27,805 nt of DNA, taken from contig DFJV01000111.1 of the NCBI GenBank assembly GCA_002373205.1, positions 6,884-34,688 of the forward strand. Reading direction: 5' to 3'. Shown here piece after piece: positions 1 to 7,153 of the stretch. The position numbers were made by a program, and so were the translations under genes. Positions within the stretch are counted from its first letter, which is position 1. Each line of letters starts with the position of its first letter. The notes beneath the pieces were generated by a model that was not told where the DNA came from, did no database searches, and was given only the letters and a program-made list of their open reading frames with translations. Source of the DNA: Treponema sp. UBA3662 (lineage in GTDB: Bacteria; Spirochaetota; Spirochaetia; Treponematales; Treponemataceae).

Positions 1-110
1 CGCAAATGGATTTTCAGCCATATTTCGCTTCCCGTTACGCCCAAAATTGGTTTTACCTAAGTTCAGTCTTGCAATGCTATACCGTTACACCAAAAACTGA
101 TTTTTGATGC
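1..110. repeat. R1-family repeat fragment
   Basis: The first bases (CGCAAATGGATTTTCAGCC) are the reverse complement of bases near 6380-6400, and the segment shares the 'tttcagcc ... cgctac ... aaaactgatt' vocabulary of 16285-16582. I see no open reading frame with coding character here. It looks like the end of a dispersed palindromic repeat cut by the window edge. Confidence 0.6.
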
Positions 111-153
111 TTTGCATAATGATGTTTTTGTACAGTGATATTTTATTGCAGGC

Positions 154-247
154 AAAAAAAATAGGGGCTGTGAACGACAACGCGCCCGCAGCCCCTACGT
201 CCAGAAAACTGGACATCGGAGAGAGTTTATCAGCTTATTTACAAGCT
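154..247 (-). ncRNA. candidate small RNA with three stem-loops
   Basis: Read on the minus strand, the predicted start near 247 begins a 5' hairpin (AGCTT 243-247 with AAGCT 232-236). A single-stranded pyrimidine run CTCTCTCC follows (complement of 218-225), then a perfect 6-bp hairpin with a four-base loop (199-214, GTCCAG/CTGGAC). Last is a 9-bp stem TAGGGGCTG/CAGCCCCTA (162-170 with 189-197) running into eight Ts (complement of 154-161), the form of an intrinsic terminator. A good promoter lies at 254-282. No protein gene exists on this strand between here and 1085, so the terminator has no coding gene to serve. The pyrimidine run could pair with Shine-Dalgarno sequences. I do not recognise a known RNA family. 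The elements are seen directly; function is inference. Confidence 0.55.
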
Positions 248-253
248 AATATT

Positions 254-282
254 AAAATACTCCATTTTTTTAAATAAGTCAA
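254..282 (-). promoter_or_regulatory. promoter of the candidate small RNA
   Basis: On the minus strand TTGACT (277-282) is followed after 17 bases by TATTTT (254-259). This puts the transcription start near 247, exactly at the base of the first hairpin of the candidate RNA. Confidence 0.5.
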
Positions 283-372
283 TAGCAAAAGTGAAAAAAT
301 CTCTAAAAAAAACGTAAACTCTAAAAAGATGAAAAATACTATTTTTCAAGGGTGGGCCCTTGGACCCCGGTC

Positions 373-426
373 TTGGAGGGGAGGAAACCTCTCAGAGTCC
401 GAAGCCCGATGTTTCCTCCCCTCCAA
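373..426. repeat. 16-bp perfect inverted repeat
   Basis: TTGGAGGGGAGGAAAC (373-388) is repeated exactly inverted at 411-426, with a 22-nt loop. A second small stem CTTAGGG/CCCTAAG sits just downstream (about 450-468). There is no T-run in either direction, so this is not an obvious terminator. It belongs to the palindromic repeats of this genome. Confidence 0.75.
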
Positions 427-517
427 ACCACCCCTTCTTCTCGGGCACGGCTTAGGGGTTCCCCCTAAGAACCCCGCTTGTTAGCTGAATCGGCTTTTTG
501 GGGACTGTTCCCTTCGA

Positions 518-776
518 CAAGCTCAGGGAACGTATTTTTTTTCCTTGCCAAGAAATACCAAGCCATGGAGGGCGGCTTAGCACCCCGGAGATTTGCCCTG
601 CGAATCTCCGATCCCCTAAAAATCCATGGAGGGATTTTTCGGGGCAAGCTCAGGGAACGGTTTTTCTTTCTTGCCAATAATTATAGAGCCATGGAGGGCG
701 GCTTAGCATCACGGAGATTTGCGCAGCGAATCTCCGATCCCCTAAAAATCCATGGAGGGATTTTTAGGGGCGACAT
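518..776. repeat. tandem duplication, unit about 126 bp, two copies
   Basis: CAAGCTCAGGGAACG starts at 518 and again at 645, and AGCCATGGAGGGCGGCTTAG starts at 561 and 687, so the period is 126-127 bp. Each unit carries two hairpins: CGGAGATT/AATCTCCG, and a CCCCTAAAAATCC stem closed over ATGG. The reading frames crossing this block change content with the repeat and are not genes. Confidence 0.8.
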
Positions 777-1012
777 ACGCCGCCGTGGAGGGGCGCGGGA
801 CGCGTTGCCGGCTGGTTCTTGGATACACATACAGCAGGGGGTAAAGCACCAGGTTGCTGTTTTGCGGTGCAGTTGCATTTTAAAAGACAGCCGGTAATGG
901 AGCCGGAAGGCGGAACCCCGAAAGGGCGGTGACGAGTGGCACGGGCGGTCGAATTAGCAAAAAGACAAAATGGTAGAGCAAGTAGGACTGCGTCCATAAG
1001 ACTTCGTCCATA
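770..1012 (-). repeat. R2-family repeat, minus orientation
   Basis: Reverse-complement similarity to 13187-13345 runs through 'acgccgccgtggaggggcg', 'atggagccgga', 'gcggaaccccg', 'gggcggtgacgagtggca', 'gcggtcga' and 'gtccataagacttcgtccat'. About 90 bp near 800-890 are extra relative to the other copies. Related plus-orientation copies are at 21025-21165 and 26988-27135. Confidence 0.7.
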
Positions 1013-1051
1013 AAAATGCCCTGCCACCACACCCCTTGCCAACACTAACCA

Positions 1052-1080
1052 TTGAAAGAAATGCGTAGAACTGTTAAAAT
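1052..1080 (+). promoter_or_regulatory. promoter for the envelope operon, possibly leaderless
   Basis: TTGAAA (1052-1057), a 17-base spacer and TAAAAT (1075-1080) form a near-consensus sigma-70 promoter. The -10 box ends five bases before the ATG at 1086 and there is no Shine-Dalgarno, so transcription should begin at or beside the start codon. Confidence 0.5.
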
Positions 1081-1085
1081 ACCGT

Positions 1086-2168
1086 ATGTTTCAGTCAAAA
1101 AAAAAGGTGGTCTTTCTTTGCCTGGCCTGCATTTTTGCAGCCGCAAGTGCAGCGGTGTTTTTTTCGTGCAAGAGCAAGGCCCAGAAAGTTAGGGAAAAGA
1201 CCTACGAATACAACCAGGAACAGCTTGTAAAAGTTCTGAACAAAGAAGACATTTCCGAAGAGACCCGTTTTGCAGTAATAAAGAACATTGCCCAGAACAT
1301 GCTTTCTCAGAAGGACTACCCCAACCTTATACTTTTCCTTTCCGAATGGGTAGAAAACCACCCGGACGACCAGTACAACGCATACTGGCTGCTAGTAACC
1401 GCCAACGCCTACCTGGAGATGGACTCCAATCCCCTTGCAGAGTATTACTTTGAGCGCATCATCAACAACTACAACGACCTTATGATAACAACCAATTCCG
1501 GCGAAAAGGTTTCCGTACACTTTATGAGCCTGCAGCACCTGGTTCAGATTAGCCAGACCCCTGCAAACAAGATTTCCTACTTTAACCAGCTTATAACCCG
1601 CTTTCCCGACAAGGTTAAGATTACGGAGCTTTACGTAAGGCTTGCACTTGAGTACGAAAAAGAGGGCGAATGGACCCTGGCACTTAAGGCATTTAGGCAG
1701 TTCCTTGCACAGGACGACGCCTCCACAATCAGAATCTCAGACCTTCCAAACGCTTATGCAAACGCAAGGGAATTCGTTGACTTTTACAACACCAGCAAAT
1801 TCTGGACCTTTGAAACGCTTGACGATCTTGTTGCGGCAATAAAGCAGGCAATTTCCACCAACAACCCGGGGCTTTTGGACAACTACAAGTCGCGCGTGAA
1901 TTTCTTTAACATATCATGGCGGCAGGACGAAAATACAAGTAATCCGCAGGCAACTTTTTCTGCAGGAACATACATGAGGGGCAACAGGGTTCGTTTTAGC
2001 GACACTCTGGACGAAATTTCCACTCCGACGGAAGCATACCTCCGCACCTGGGGATGGTCAAATTCCAAGGTATGGTACTTCTACTTTAGGAAGATTAATT
2101 TTCCTGTTGACCCTAAGGTTCACGGCCGCTGGGAATGGGCTGGAGTTTATTACGGAGATAAAATGTAA
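1086..2168 (+). CDS. TPR-like lipoprotein, first gene of envelope operon
   Basis: This 360-residue protein has a lysine-rich n-region, a hydrophobic stretch (residues 8-26) and FFSC with Cys28 as probable lipidation site, so it is expected to be a membrane-anchored periplasmic lipoprotein. Residues about 35-215 are helical and TPR-like, with paired-helix patterns such as NAYWLLVTANAYLEM...AEYYFERI and LYVRLALEYEKEGEWTLALKAFRQFL. The C-terminal third is rich in Trp, Tyr and Phe and resembles no domain I can name. The stop is two bases before the ATG of the transglycosylase gene, and the OmpA-domain gene follows, so the three probably form one transcript serving peptidoglycan and the outer membrane. 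A role as scaffold for the next two proteins is inference. The start is supported by the promoter immediately upstream, not by a ribosome binding site. Confidence 0.8.
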   Translation: MFQSKKKVVFLCLACIFAAASAAVFFSCKSKAQKVREKTYEYNQEQLVKVLNKEDISEETRFAVIKNIAQNMLSQKDYPNLILFLSEWVENHPDDQYNAYWLLVTANAYLEMDSNPLAEYYFERIINNYNDLMITTNSGEKVSVHFMSLQHLVQISQTPANKISYFNQLITRFPDKVKITELYVRLALEYEKEGEWTLALKAFRQFLAQDDASTIRISDLPNAYANAREFVDFYNTSKFWTFETLDDLVAAIKQAISTNNPGLLDNYKSRVNFFNISWRQDENTSNPQATFSAGTYMRGNRVRFSDTLDEISTPTEAYLRTWGWSNSKVWYFYFRKINFPVDPKVHGRWEWAGVYYGDKM

Positions 2169-2170
2169 TT

Positions 2171-3667
2171 ATGAAGTTTTCTGTTCTTTCTTCTGAATTT
2201 TTTTCTTTTCTTTTTTCTGGACCGGCTTTTGTATGCAAACCGGCTTTCCAGGGTTCCGGGGGCCCCTCCCCCCTCCATTGCCTGGCGGCAACGGCTACGC
2301 CGCCCTTCCAATCCGGGGTAGGCTTGAACGGCAAGAACGATGGCACTTCTTTGCAAACACGCAAAAACAAGAGGCGATTTATAAGAAAGCTTGCACTTTT
2401 TGCCCTTTCATGCACAATGCTTATGTCTTCCTGCGCCACAGCCCAGGAACTTGCAGCCAGAGACAACGCATCTGCAAGCGCAGACGGTAAGGGCAGCGCG
2501 GAAAGCCAAGCCCTGCTGGACGCCTCCGACACCTACGCAAGCGAACAGGATCAGCTTCTGGAAAAAGAGATTCAGGAAGAGCTAAAAAAGAAGAAAAAGT
2601 CCTCCAAAAGCAAAAAAAACAAGGAAAAGGACAAGGTAACCCTTATAGAAGAAGAAGTTGCCGCCATGAAGTCCGGGGAAGAGACACAAAACGGTGTGCG
2701 CCGAAAGGAACTTGAGCTTCCCGGAATTGAGCACGAGCTTAGCCAGAAATTCCTAAGGCAGTACCTTACCGCATCCGGCCAGAAGGTTCTTGTGCGCTCA
2801 CTGGAAAACGCAGCCCCCTACCTGCCCTACATTCTAGAGCAGCTTAAGGAGCGCAACATGCCCCTTATCCTGCAGTACCTTCCTATTGTAGAGTCAAACT
2901 ACCTGCCAAACGCTGTTTCCCGCTCAGGTGCAACTGGAATCTGGCAGTTCATGGCAAATTCAATGGCACCCTACCTGGAAAAAGACAGCTGGTACGACGA
3001 AAGGAGAGATCCCTGGAAGTCCACAGACGCAGCCCTTTCCAAGCTGGAGTACAACTTCCGCTTCTTTGGAGACTGGGAGCTTGCCCTTGCCGCCTACAAC
3101 TGCGGGGCAGGGGCAATGGGTAAATTCGTAAAGCAGAATCCGGGCAAAGACTTCTGGTACCTTGCAGAAAACGAAATCCTTAAAAAAGAGTCCATTTTGT
3201 ACGTGCCCAAGCTCCTTGCAATAGCAGACATAATAGAAAACGCCCACTACTACGGTGCAACAGGCATTGAAGAGGCTGTAAAGGCAATAGAAAACGTGGA
3301 GCCCGAAAAATTCACCTACATAAAAACAGCCGGAATGTTCAGCTTTAACCAAATTTCAAAGGCAACAGGCGTTAGCAAGACTAAGGTAAAGACGCTGAAC
3401 CCAGCACTTTTCCGTAACTGTACGCCAGCAAGAGAGGTTTACTCTTTAAGGCTACCCGGAGACATGCCCGAAGACACGGAGGAAAACCTAAAAAAGCAGG
3501 GTGTTGCCACGGATGCCGTAATGTACACCGTAAAAGAAGGCGATTCCCTCTGGGGAATTTCCAGAAGATACGGAATCACGGTGGAAGACCTTTGCTCCGT
3601 TAACGAAATAAGCGAAAAAAAGGTTTTATCTATTGGTAAAAAGCTAATTGTGCCGATATTCAATTAG
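2171..3667 (+). CDS. LysM-containing lytic transglycosylase (MltD-like), lipoprotein
   Basis: This protein cleaves peptidoglycan glycan strands in the periplasm. The SLT domain spans about residues 205-330 and has the family marks ESNY (catalytic Glu241), GATGIWQFM (253-261) and AYNCGAGAM (308-316). A degenerate LysM-like segment lies at about 382-428 and a clear C-terminal LysM at 451-496 (YTVKEGDSLWGISRRYGI). Residues 131-155 are a Lys/Glu-rich linker. A lipoprotein signal (KRRFIRKLALFALSCTMLMSSC, Cys88) sits about 60 residues inside the frame. The DNA for residues about 18-58 matches repeat family R3, so the N-terminus is either extended by a repeat, or translation starts at the in-frame TTG at 2351, giving MQTRKNKRRF and a normal signal peptide. 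The ATG at 2171 is two bases after the previous stop with only a distant GGAG. The enzyme assignment is firm; the start is not. Confidence 0.85.
   Translation: MKFSVLSSEFFSFLFSGPAFVCKPAFQGSGGPSPLHCLAATATPPFQSGVGLNGKNDGTSLQTRKNKRRFIRKLALFALSCTMLMSSCATAQELAARDNASASADGKGSAESQALLDASDTYASEQDQLLEKEIQEELKKKKKSSKSKKNKEKDKVTLIEEEVAAMKSGEETQNGVRRKELELPGIEHELSQKFLRQYLTASGQKVLVRSLENAAPYLPYILEQLKERNMPLILQYLPIVESNYLPNAVSRSGATGIWQFMANSMAPYLEKDSWYDERRDPWKSTDAALSKLEYNFRFFGDWELALAAYNCGAGAMGKFVKQNPGKDFWYLAENEILKKESILYVPKLLAIADIIENAHYYGATGIEEAVKAIENVEPEKFTYIKTAGMFSFNQISKATGVSKTKVKTLNPALFRNCTPAREVYSLRLPGDMPEDTEENLKKQGVATDAVMYTVKEGDSLWGISRRYGITVEDLCSVNEISEKKVLSIGKKLIVPIFN
2222..2345 (+). repeat. R3-family repeat inside a coding region
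   Basis: This stretch matches the R3 core at 9465-9560 (plus) and 24845-24955 (reverse): 'ggctttccaggg/ggggttcc', 'cctccattgc', then GGCAACGGCTACGCCGCCC followed by 'ttccaatcc'. Here it lies in frame ahead of the transglycosylase signal peptide and contributes about 40 low-complexity residues (Pro, Gly, Ala, Ser rich). Confidence 0.75.
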
Positions 3668-3678
3668 GGGAAGTATAC

Positions 3679-5166
3679 ATGCAAAAGAGAGTCATGCAAA
3701 AGAAAGTATTGGTTGCCGTAAGCGGCTTGTTTTTTATATTCAGTCCTGTAATCGCAATGGCAGAAGCCACGTCCGCAGAAAGCCGCGCGGAATTCATCAT
3801 GCAGGGCTTTACGGAAGAAGAAATCCGCGAGGCAGAAGAAAAAGCCTATGCCGCAGCCAACGCCTCCCGCGACAAGTCCATCATCAGCTCGGAAAGCAGG
3901 GTTGACTGGACAAAACATGCCTTTGTCTCCGACATCTCAATGAATGTCGTAAAGGCCGGAATCCCCATGCCCAGCGGAAAGTCCCTTGCCGTAAACAGAA
4001 TCAAGATGGAGCTTCCAATCCTTGTAAAAGACCCGCTGCTCTCCCTCTATGTGGACGACACCCGCACCATAGAAGACCTTGTACGCGAAGGAACACTTAC
4101 GCTCGAAGCCCTTACCCACATCATAGACAAAAGCAAGCAGACGCCTGCCTACTTCCACAACGGAACAAACAACCTAAAGACCACAAATACAATAAACCTT
4201 CAGGACATAGGCACGCTCATCATAAAGCACAGAAAGCCCTACGTTCAGGACCTTCCCATAGACAGAATTGCTTCCCGCCCCTACACAGGAATCATAATTG
4301 ACGCAAGGGGAGTTCTTCCCATACAGGGCGAATTTACCAACAGTTCGGTAAGCCCCTGCCTTTTCCCCCGCATCTGGGACGAAAACATGACCCTTGTATA
4401 CGAACGCAACATGGTAGAGCCGGAAACAGCAAAAACTTCCGGTATAGTTGAATACATGACCGCAACAGGCCCACGTGGCAGTACCGAAAGAGCAGGAAAA
4501 GACCCGCTTTGGATTATGGCAAAAAAAGTCTACGGCGTTAACCGCTGCGACCCTGTAATCTCCTACGACGACTACCTGCGCATTGCAACAGTTCCACAAA
4601 ACCGCGACCTCTTAAAGAACGGAAAGGTTGTAATCCTTTTGGGCGAAAAAGAAATCTCCCACGCAGTAACCGCACCAGAGCGCAACACCAAGTACTACCT
4701 TGACTACACAAAGATTCAGAAGGAACTGGAAAAAGAAAGGGACACTGTTCCAAACATAACTCTTGAAGACTCACCAACTGGCGGCATGGAGCTTACCCTT
4801 ACCATAAGCGACCTCCGCTTTATAGCAGACTCAACAGAACTTTTGCCGGAAGAACGCCCCCGCGTAAGCCTTATTGCAAAGCAGATAAAGGATGCACTTG
4901 CTAACGGCGGAAATTATTCAATCATAGTGGAAGGCCACACGGCAGACGTAAACAAGCCAACAGGCCAGATGACTCTCAGCATCCAGCGCGCGCAGGCCGT
5001 AATAGAAGCCCTCAAGCAGGACGGAATAGACGGAAAGCTCTTCTCTTACAAGGGCTTCGGAGGAACAAAACCTGTGGAAAGCAACAACACTGCTGCAGGC
5101 CGTGCAAAGAACCGCCGCGTAGTAATAAAGCTGCTCCCACAAAACGCAGACGCACAAAGGCGCTAG
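3679..5166 (+). CDS. OmpA C-terminal-domain envelope protein (Tp0624-like)
   Basis: This 495-residue exported protein begins 12 bases after the transglycosylase stop with a good ribosome binding site (AGGGGA, seven bases before the ATG). A signal peptide spans residues 1-28, with probable cleavage after SPVIAMA. Residues about 30-350 form a large module I cannot assign to a named family. Residues about 372-486 are an OmpA-like peptidoglycan-binding domain: EGHTADV (418-424), LSIQRAQAVIEAL (433-445), GFGGTKPVESNNTAAGRAKNRRV (459-481). The usual GHTD has one inserted residue (GHTAD), but the Arg of QRA and the NRRV end are kept. Size and order resemble T. pallidum Tp0624, a modular protein ending in an OmpA-like domain. 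With the lytic transglycosylase upstream, it probably works in anchoring or remodelling the cell wall. Tp0624 orthology is my recollection, not a search. Confidence 0.85.
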   Translation: MQKRVMQKKVLVAVSGLFFIFSPVIAMAEATSAESRAEFIMQGFTEEEIREAEEKAYAAANASRDKSIISSESRVDWTKHAFVSDISMNVVKAGIPMPSGKSLAVNRIKMELPILVKDPLLSLYVDDTRTIEDLVREGTLTLEALTHIIDKSKQTPAYFHNGTNNLKTTNTINLQDIGTLIIKHRKPYVQDLPIDRIASRPYTGIIIDARGVLPIQGEFTNSSVSPCLFPRIWDENMTLVYERNMVEPETAKTSGIVEYMTATGPRGSTERAGKDPLWIMAKKVYGVNRCDPVISYDDYLRIATVPQNRDLLKNGKVVILLGEKEISHAVTAPERNTKYYLDYTKIQKELEKERDTVPNITLEDSPTGGMELTLTISDLRFIADSTELLPEERPRVSLIAKQIKDALANGGNYSIIVEGHTADVNKPTGQMTLSIQRAQAVIEALKQDGIDGKLFSYKGFGGTKPVESNNTAAGRAKNRRVVIKLLPQNADAQRR

Positions 5167-5177
5167 CAAAGCCTGTC

Positions 5178-5570
5178 ACCCTACAACAAAAACCGTCACC
5201 CTGAACTGCTACGCCACATTCGCACGCACTTGCTACGAATGTGGATTCAGGGTCTGTCCAACCATCACCTTACACAGATTCCACGTCAAGCCCGGAATGA
5301 CAGCCACCATGCTGAACTTGTTTCAGGGTCTGTCCAACCATCACCTTACACAGATTCCGGGTCAAGCCCGGAATGACGGCTGTCATGCTGAACTTGTTTC
5401 AGCATCTGTCCAACCATCACCTTACACAGATTCCGGGTCAAGCCCAGAATGACGCCCGTCACCCTGAACTTGTTTCAGGGTCTGTCCAACCATCACCTTA
5501 CACAGATTCCGGGTCAAGCCCGGAACAACGCCCGTCATGCTGAACTTGTTTCAGCATCTGTACAAGTCCT
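5178..5570. repeat. five-unit tandem repeat, exact 76-bp period
   Basis: CTGTCCAACCATCACC (last copy diverged to CTGTACAAG) begins at 5254, 5330, 5406, 5482 and 5558, an exact 76-bp step. Each unit has two palindromes: CCCTGAACTTGTTTCAGGG (or the ATGCTGAAC...TTCAGCAT version) and ATTCCGGGTCAAGCCCGGAAT. In the first unit the loop is replaced by another hairpin (CCACATTCG...CGAATGTGG, about 5214-5243). The array fills most of the gap 5167-5585 between convergent genes. A diverged single unit lies at about 14233-14290. Confidence 0.9.
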
Positions 5571-5585
5571 AGCTGCCATCTTCCC

Positions 5586-6206
5586 CTACTCCAGCACGTT
5601 AGACCAAATCTTACCGCGAACGTGGGGATTCACACCGTAAACCTTAAAAAGCTCAGGCACTGTAACAAAAGTAAAGCCCCGGTCAAGCAAAGCAGGAATT
5701 ATCCGTTTAAGAGCTTGGACGGTCTTTGCATTTCCTTCCATATCGTGAAGCAAAAAAATCTGCCCTGCCTTTGCCACATCCAAAATCATTCTGATGCGCT
5801 CATCACAAGAAACGGAATCTTCCCAGTCCTGGCAGTCGGCACCGCAAATAAAGGGCTTTTCCACGCTATTGAACAAAATCTCGGACAGGTCAATGTAGGG
5901 TGGCCTAAAAAACTCAGGAATCCGCCCGGTATGCTCTTTAATAATCTGGTCAGTCCTAGAAACTTCGCTCTTAATTTCATCTTCTGTCATGCTTCCCATG
6001 TGGGGGTGGGTCCAGGAATGGCACTCCACCGTACAGCCAAGCTTCAGTTGCCTTTTTATCATGGGAATGCTTTGCGGCGTAACATTCTGTCCAATTAAAA
6101 AAAACGAAGCCGCAACGCCAAAAGACTCAAGAACGTCAAGCACCTCTGCCGTAGTTGTACAGTTGGGTCCATCATCAAAAGAAAGAGCTAGATATTTTTT
6201 TTCCAT
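5586..6206 (-). CDS. NodB-family polysaccharide deacetylase
   Basis: This 206-residue protein is almost only the NodB catalytic domain, which removes N- or O-acetyl groups from sugar polymers with a divalent metal. All five motifs are present: SFDDGP (residues 9-14, catalytic base and metal Asp), HSWTHP (63-68, metal His pair), RPPY (about 101-104), DCQDWED (about 123-129) and LLHD (about 152-155). No signal peptide or membrane segment is visible, unusual for an enzyme expected to act on peptidoglycan or exopolysaccharide, so it may act on a cytoplasmic substrate or leave by another route. The start has a weak AAGG nine bases upstream. It is 287 bp downstream of purN, separated by R1-type repeats, so co-transcription is doubtful. 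The substrate cannot be read from sequence. Confidence 0.9.
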   Translation of the reverse strand: MEKKYLALSFDDGPNCTTTAEVLDVLESFGVAASFFLIGQNVTPQSIPMIKRQLKLGCTVECHSWTHPHMGSMTEDEIKSEVSRTDQIIKEHTGRIPEFFRPPYIDLSEILFNSVEKPFICGADCQDWEDSVSCDERIRMILDVAKAGQIFLLHDMEGNAKTVQALKRIIPALLDRGFTFVTVPELFKVYGVNPHVRGKIWSNVLE

Positions 6207-6493
6207 AACAAAAAGCCTTGTCAGATTTTTTGTGCCAAGAGCACGGAAATTAGTTTTTACAATATTTTTTTATGCAAAGCAACAGGGAATCACCCTTCGG
6301 GTACACCGCACGCCCTTGCTACGGTGTATGAGCGCAACGAGAAGCACACAACGGTAGCAAGTGCGTAGCGTTGTGGGTTGAAAATCCATTTGCGCGGAGC
6401 GAACGAAGTGAACAAAAGTCCTATTACCGCCGCACGGTGGTTCTTGCAAACAACCCACTGGATTCTTCAGACAGATTTCGCTGGTAGTGGAGA
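6207..6493. repeat. R1-family palindromic repeat filling purN-deacetylase gap
   Basis: The segment about 6285-6440 holds nested inverted repeats: TACACCG...CGGTGTA (6302-6328) and CACAACG...CGTTGTG (6346-6374), flanking 'gtagcaagtgcgtag'. Bases 6343-6374 match the reverse complement of 16517-16550, and 6380-6400 match the window start. No gene is visible. Confidence 0.6.
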
Positions 6494-7120
6494 TCAAAAC
6501 TGATTCCCATGTGCCAAAAGACATACACCCTCAACAATGGCCTCGTGTTCCTTAGGGGCAATGCGGGCGTAAAGGCTTTCCACAGTATCGCCCTCCATAA
6601 CAGGCACTTTCTTCTGCACAAGGATTTTACCGGTATCGCAGCCAGAATCCACAAGATGAACTGTACAGCCGCTCTCCTTTTCGCCAGATGCAAGAACCGC
6701 CTGATGAACATTGTCTCCCCACATTCCAACGCCGCCAAATTTCGGAAGCAAAGCCGGGTGAAGGTTTACAATGCGGTCCTTGTATTCATCAATGATTGCG
6801 CCTTTTAAAACAGAAAGGTAGCCCGCAAGAACAATAGCATCTGCCTTGTACTCCCTGCAAAGAGAAAGCATTGCATCGCTAACAGCCTCACGCTTTTGGT
6901 CGCGGTCAGCCACCGCCGCCTTATCTGCCCCAAGAACAGAAACTGGGCTTCTTACAAAGGCAGGAATCCCCGCAAGCCGTGCCCTTTCTAGCGCGTAAGC
7001 CTTTTTTGTGTTGGAAGCCACAAGCACAATATGGTAAGGGCAGCCAGCCGTATTCTTTTCGTAATCAATAAGAGCCTGAAGGTTTGTCCCACCTCCGCTA
7101 ACAAAAACCGCAATATTCAT
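6494..7120 (-). CDS. purN: phosphoribosylglycinamide formyltransferase
   Basis: This enzyme transfers a formyl group from 10-formyltetrahydrofolate to GAR, the third step of de novo purine synthesis, in the cytoplasm. The 208-residue length is normal. The N-terminal Rossmann-like motif is VSGGGTNLQAL (residues 7-17). The catalytic triad is visible as Asn119 and His121 (NLHPALLP) and Asp162 (SGCDTGKIL). The loop after LLP reads KFGGVGMWGDNVHQAV, the form seen in some anaerobe and spirochaete PurN proteins rather than the E. coli form. The start has a strong AGGGG before the ATG. It is 33 bp downstream of the acidic membrane-protein gene and probably in its operon. No other purine genes are in the window. 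Confidence 0.93.
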   Translation of the reverse strand: MNIAVFVSGGGTNLQALIDYEKNTAGCPYHIVLVASNTKKAYALERARLAGIPAFVRSPVSVLGADKAAVADRDQKREAVSDAMLSLCREYKADAIVLAGYLSVLKGAIIDEYKDRIVNLHPALLPKFGGVGMWGDNVHQAVLASGEKESGCTVHLVDSGCDTGKILVQKKVPVMEGDTVESLYARIAPKEHEAIVEGVCLLAHGNQF

Positions 7121-7153
7121 TTTTTCCCCTTTATCAGCACACCCTAAACTTGC

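Noticed and set aside
478..1045. Open frames of 60-139 codons on both strands
   Set aside because: They run through tandem repeats and the R2 element, have no ribosome binding site and encode repeat-derived residues only.
5178..5570. CRISPR array
   Set aside because: The 'spacers' between repeated parts are themselves repeated, the unit is 76 bp throughout, and no cas gene is present.
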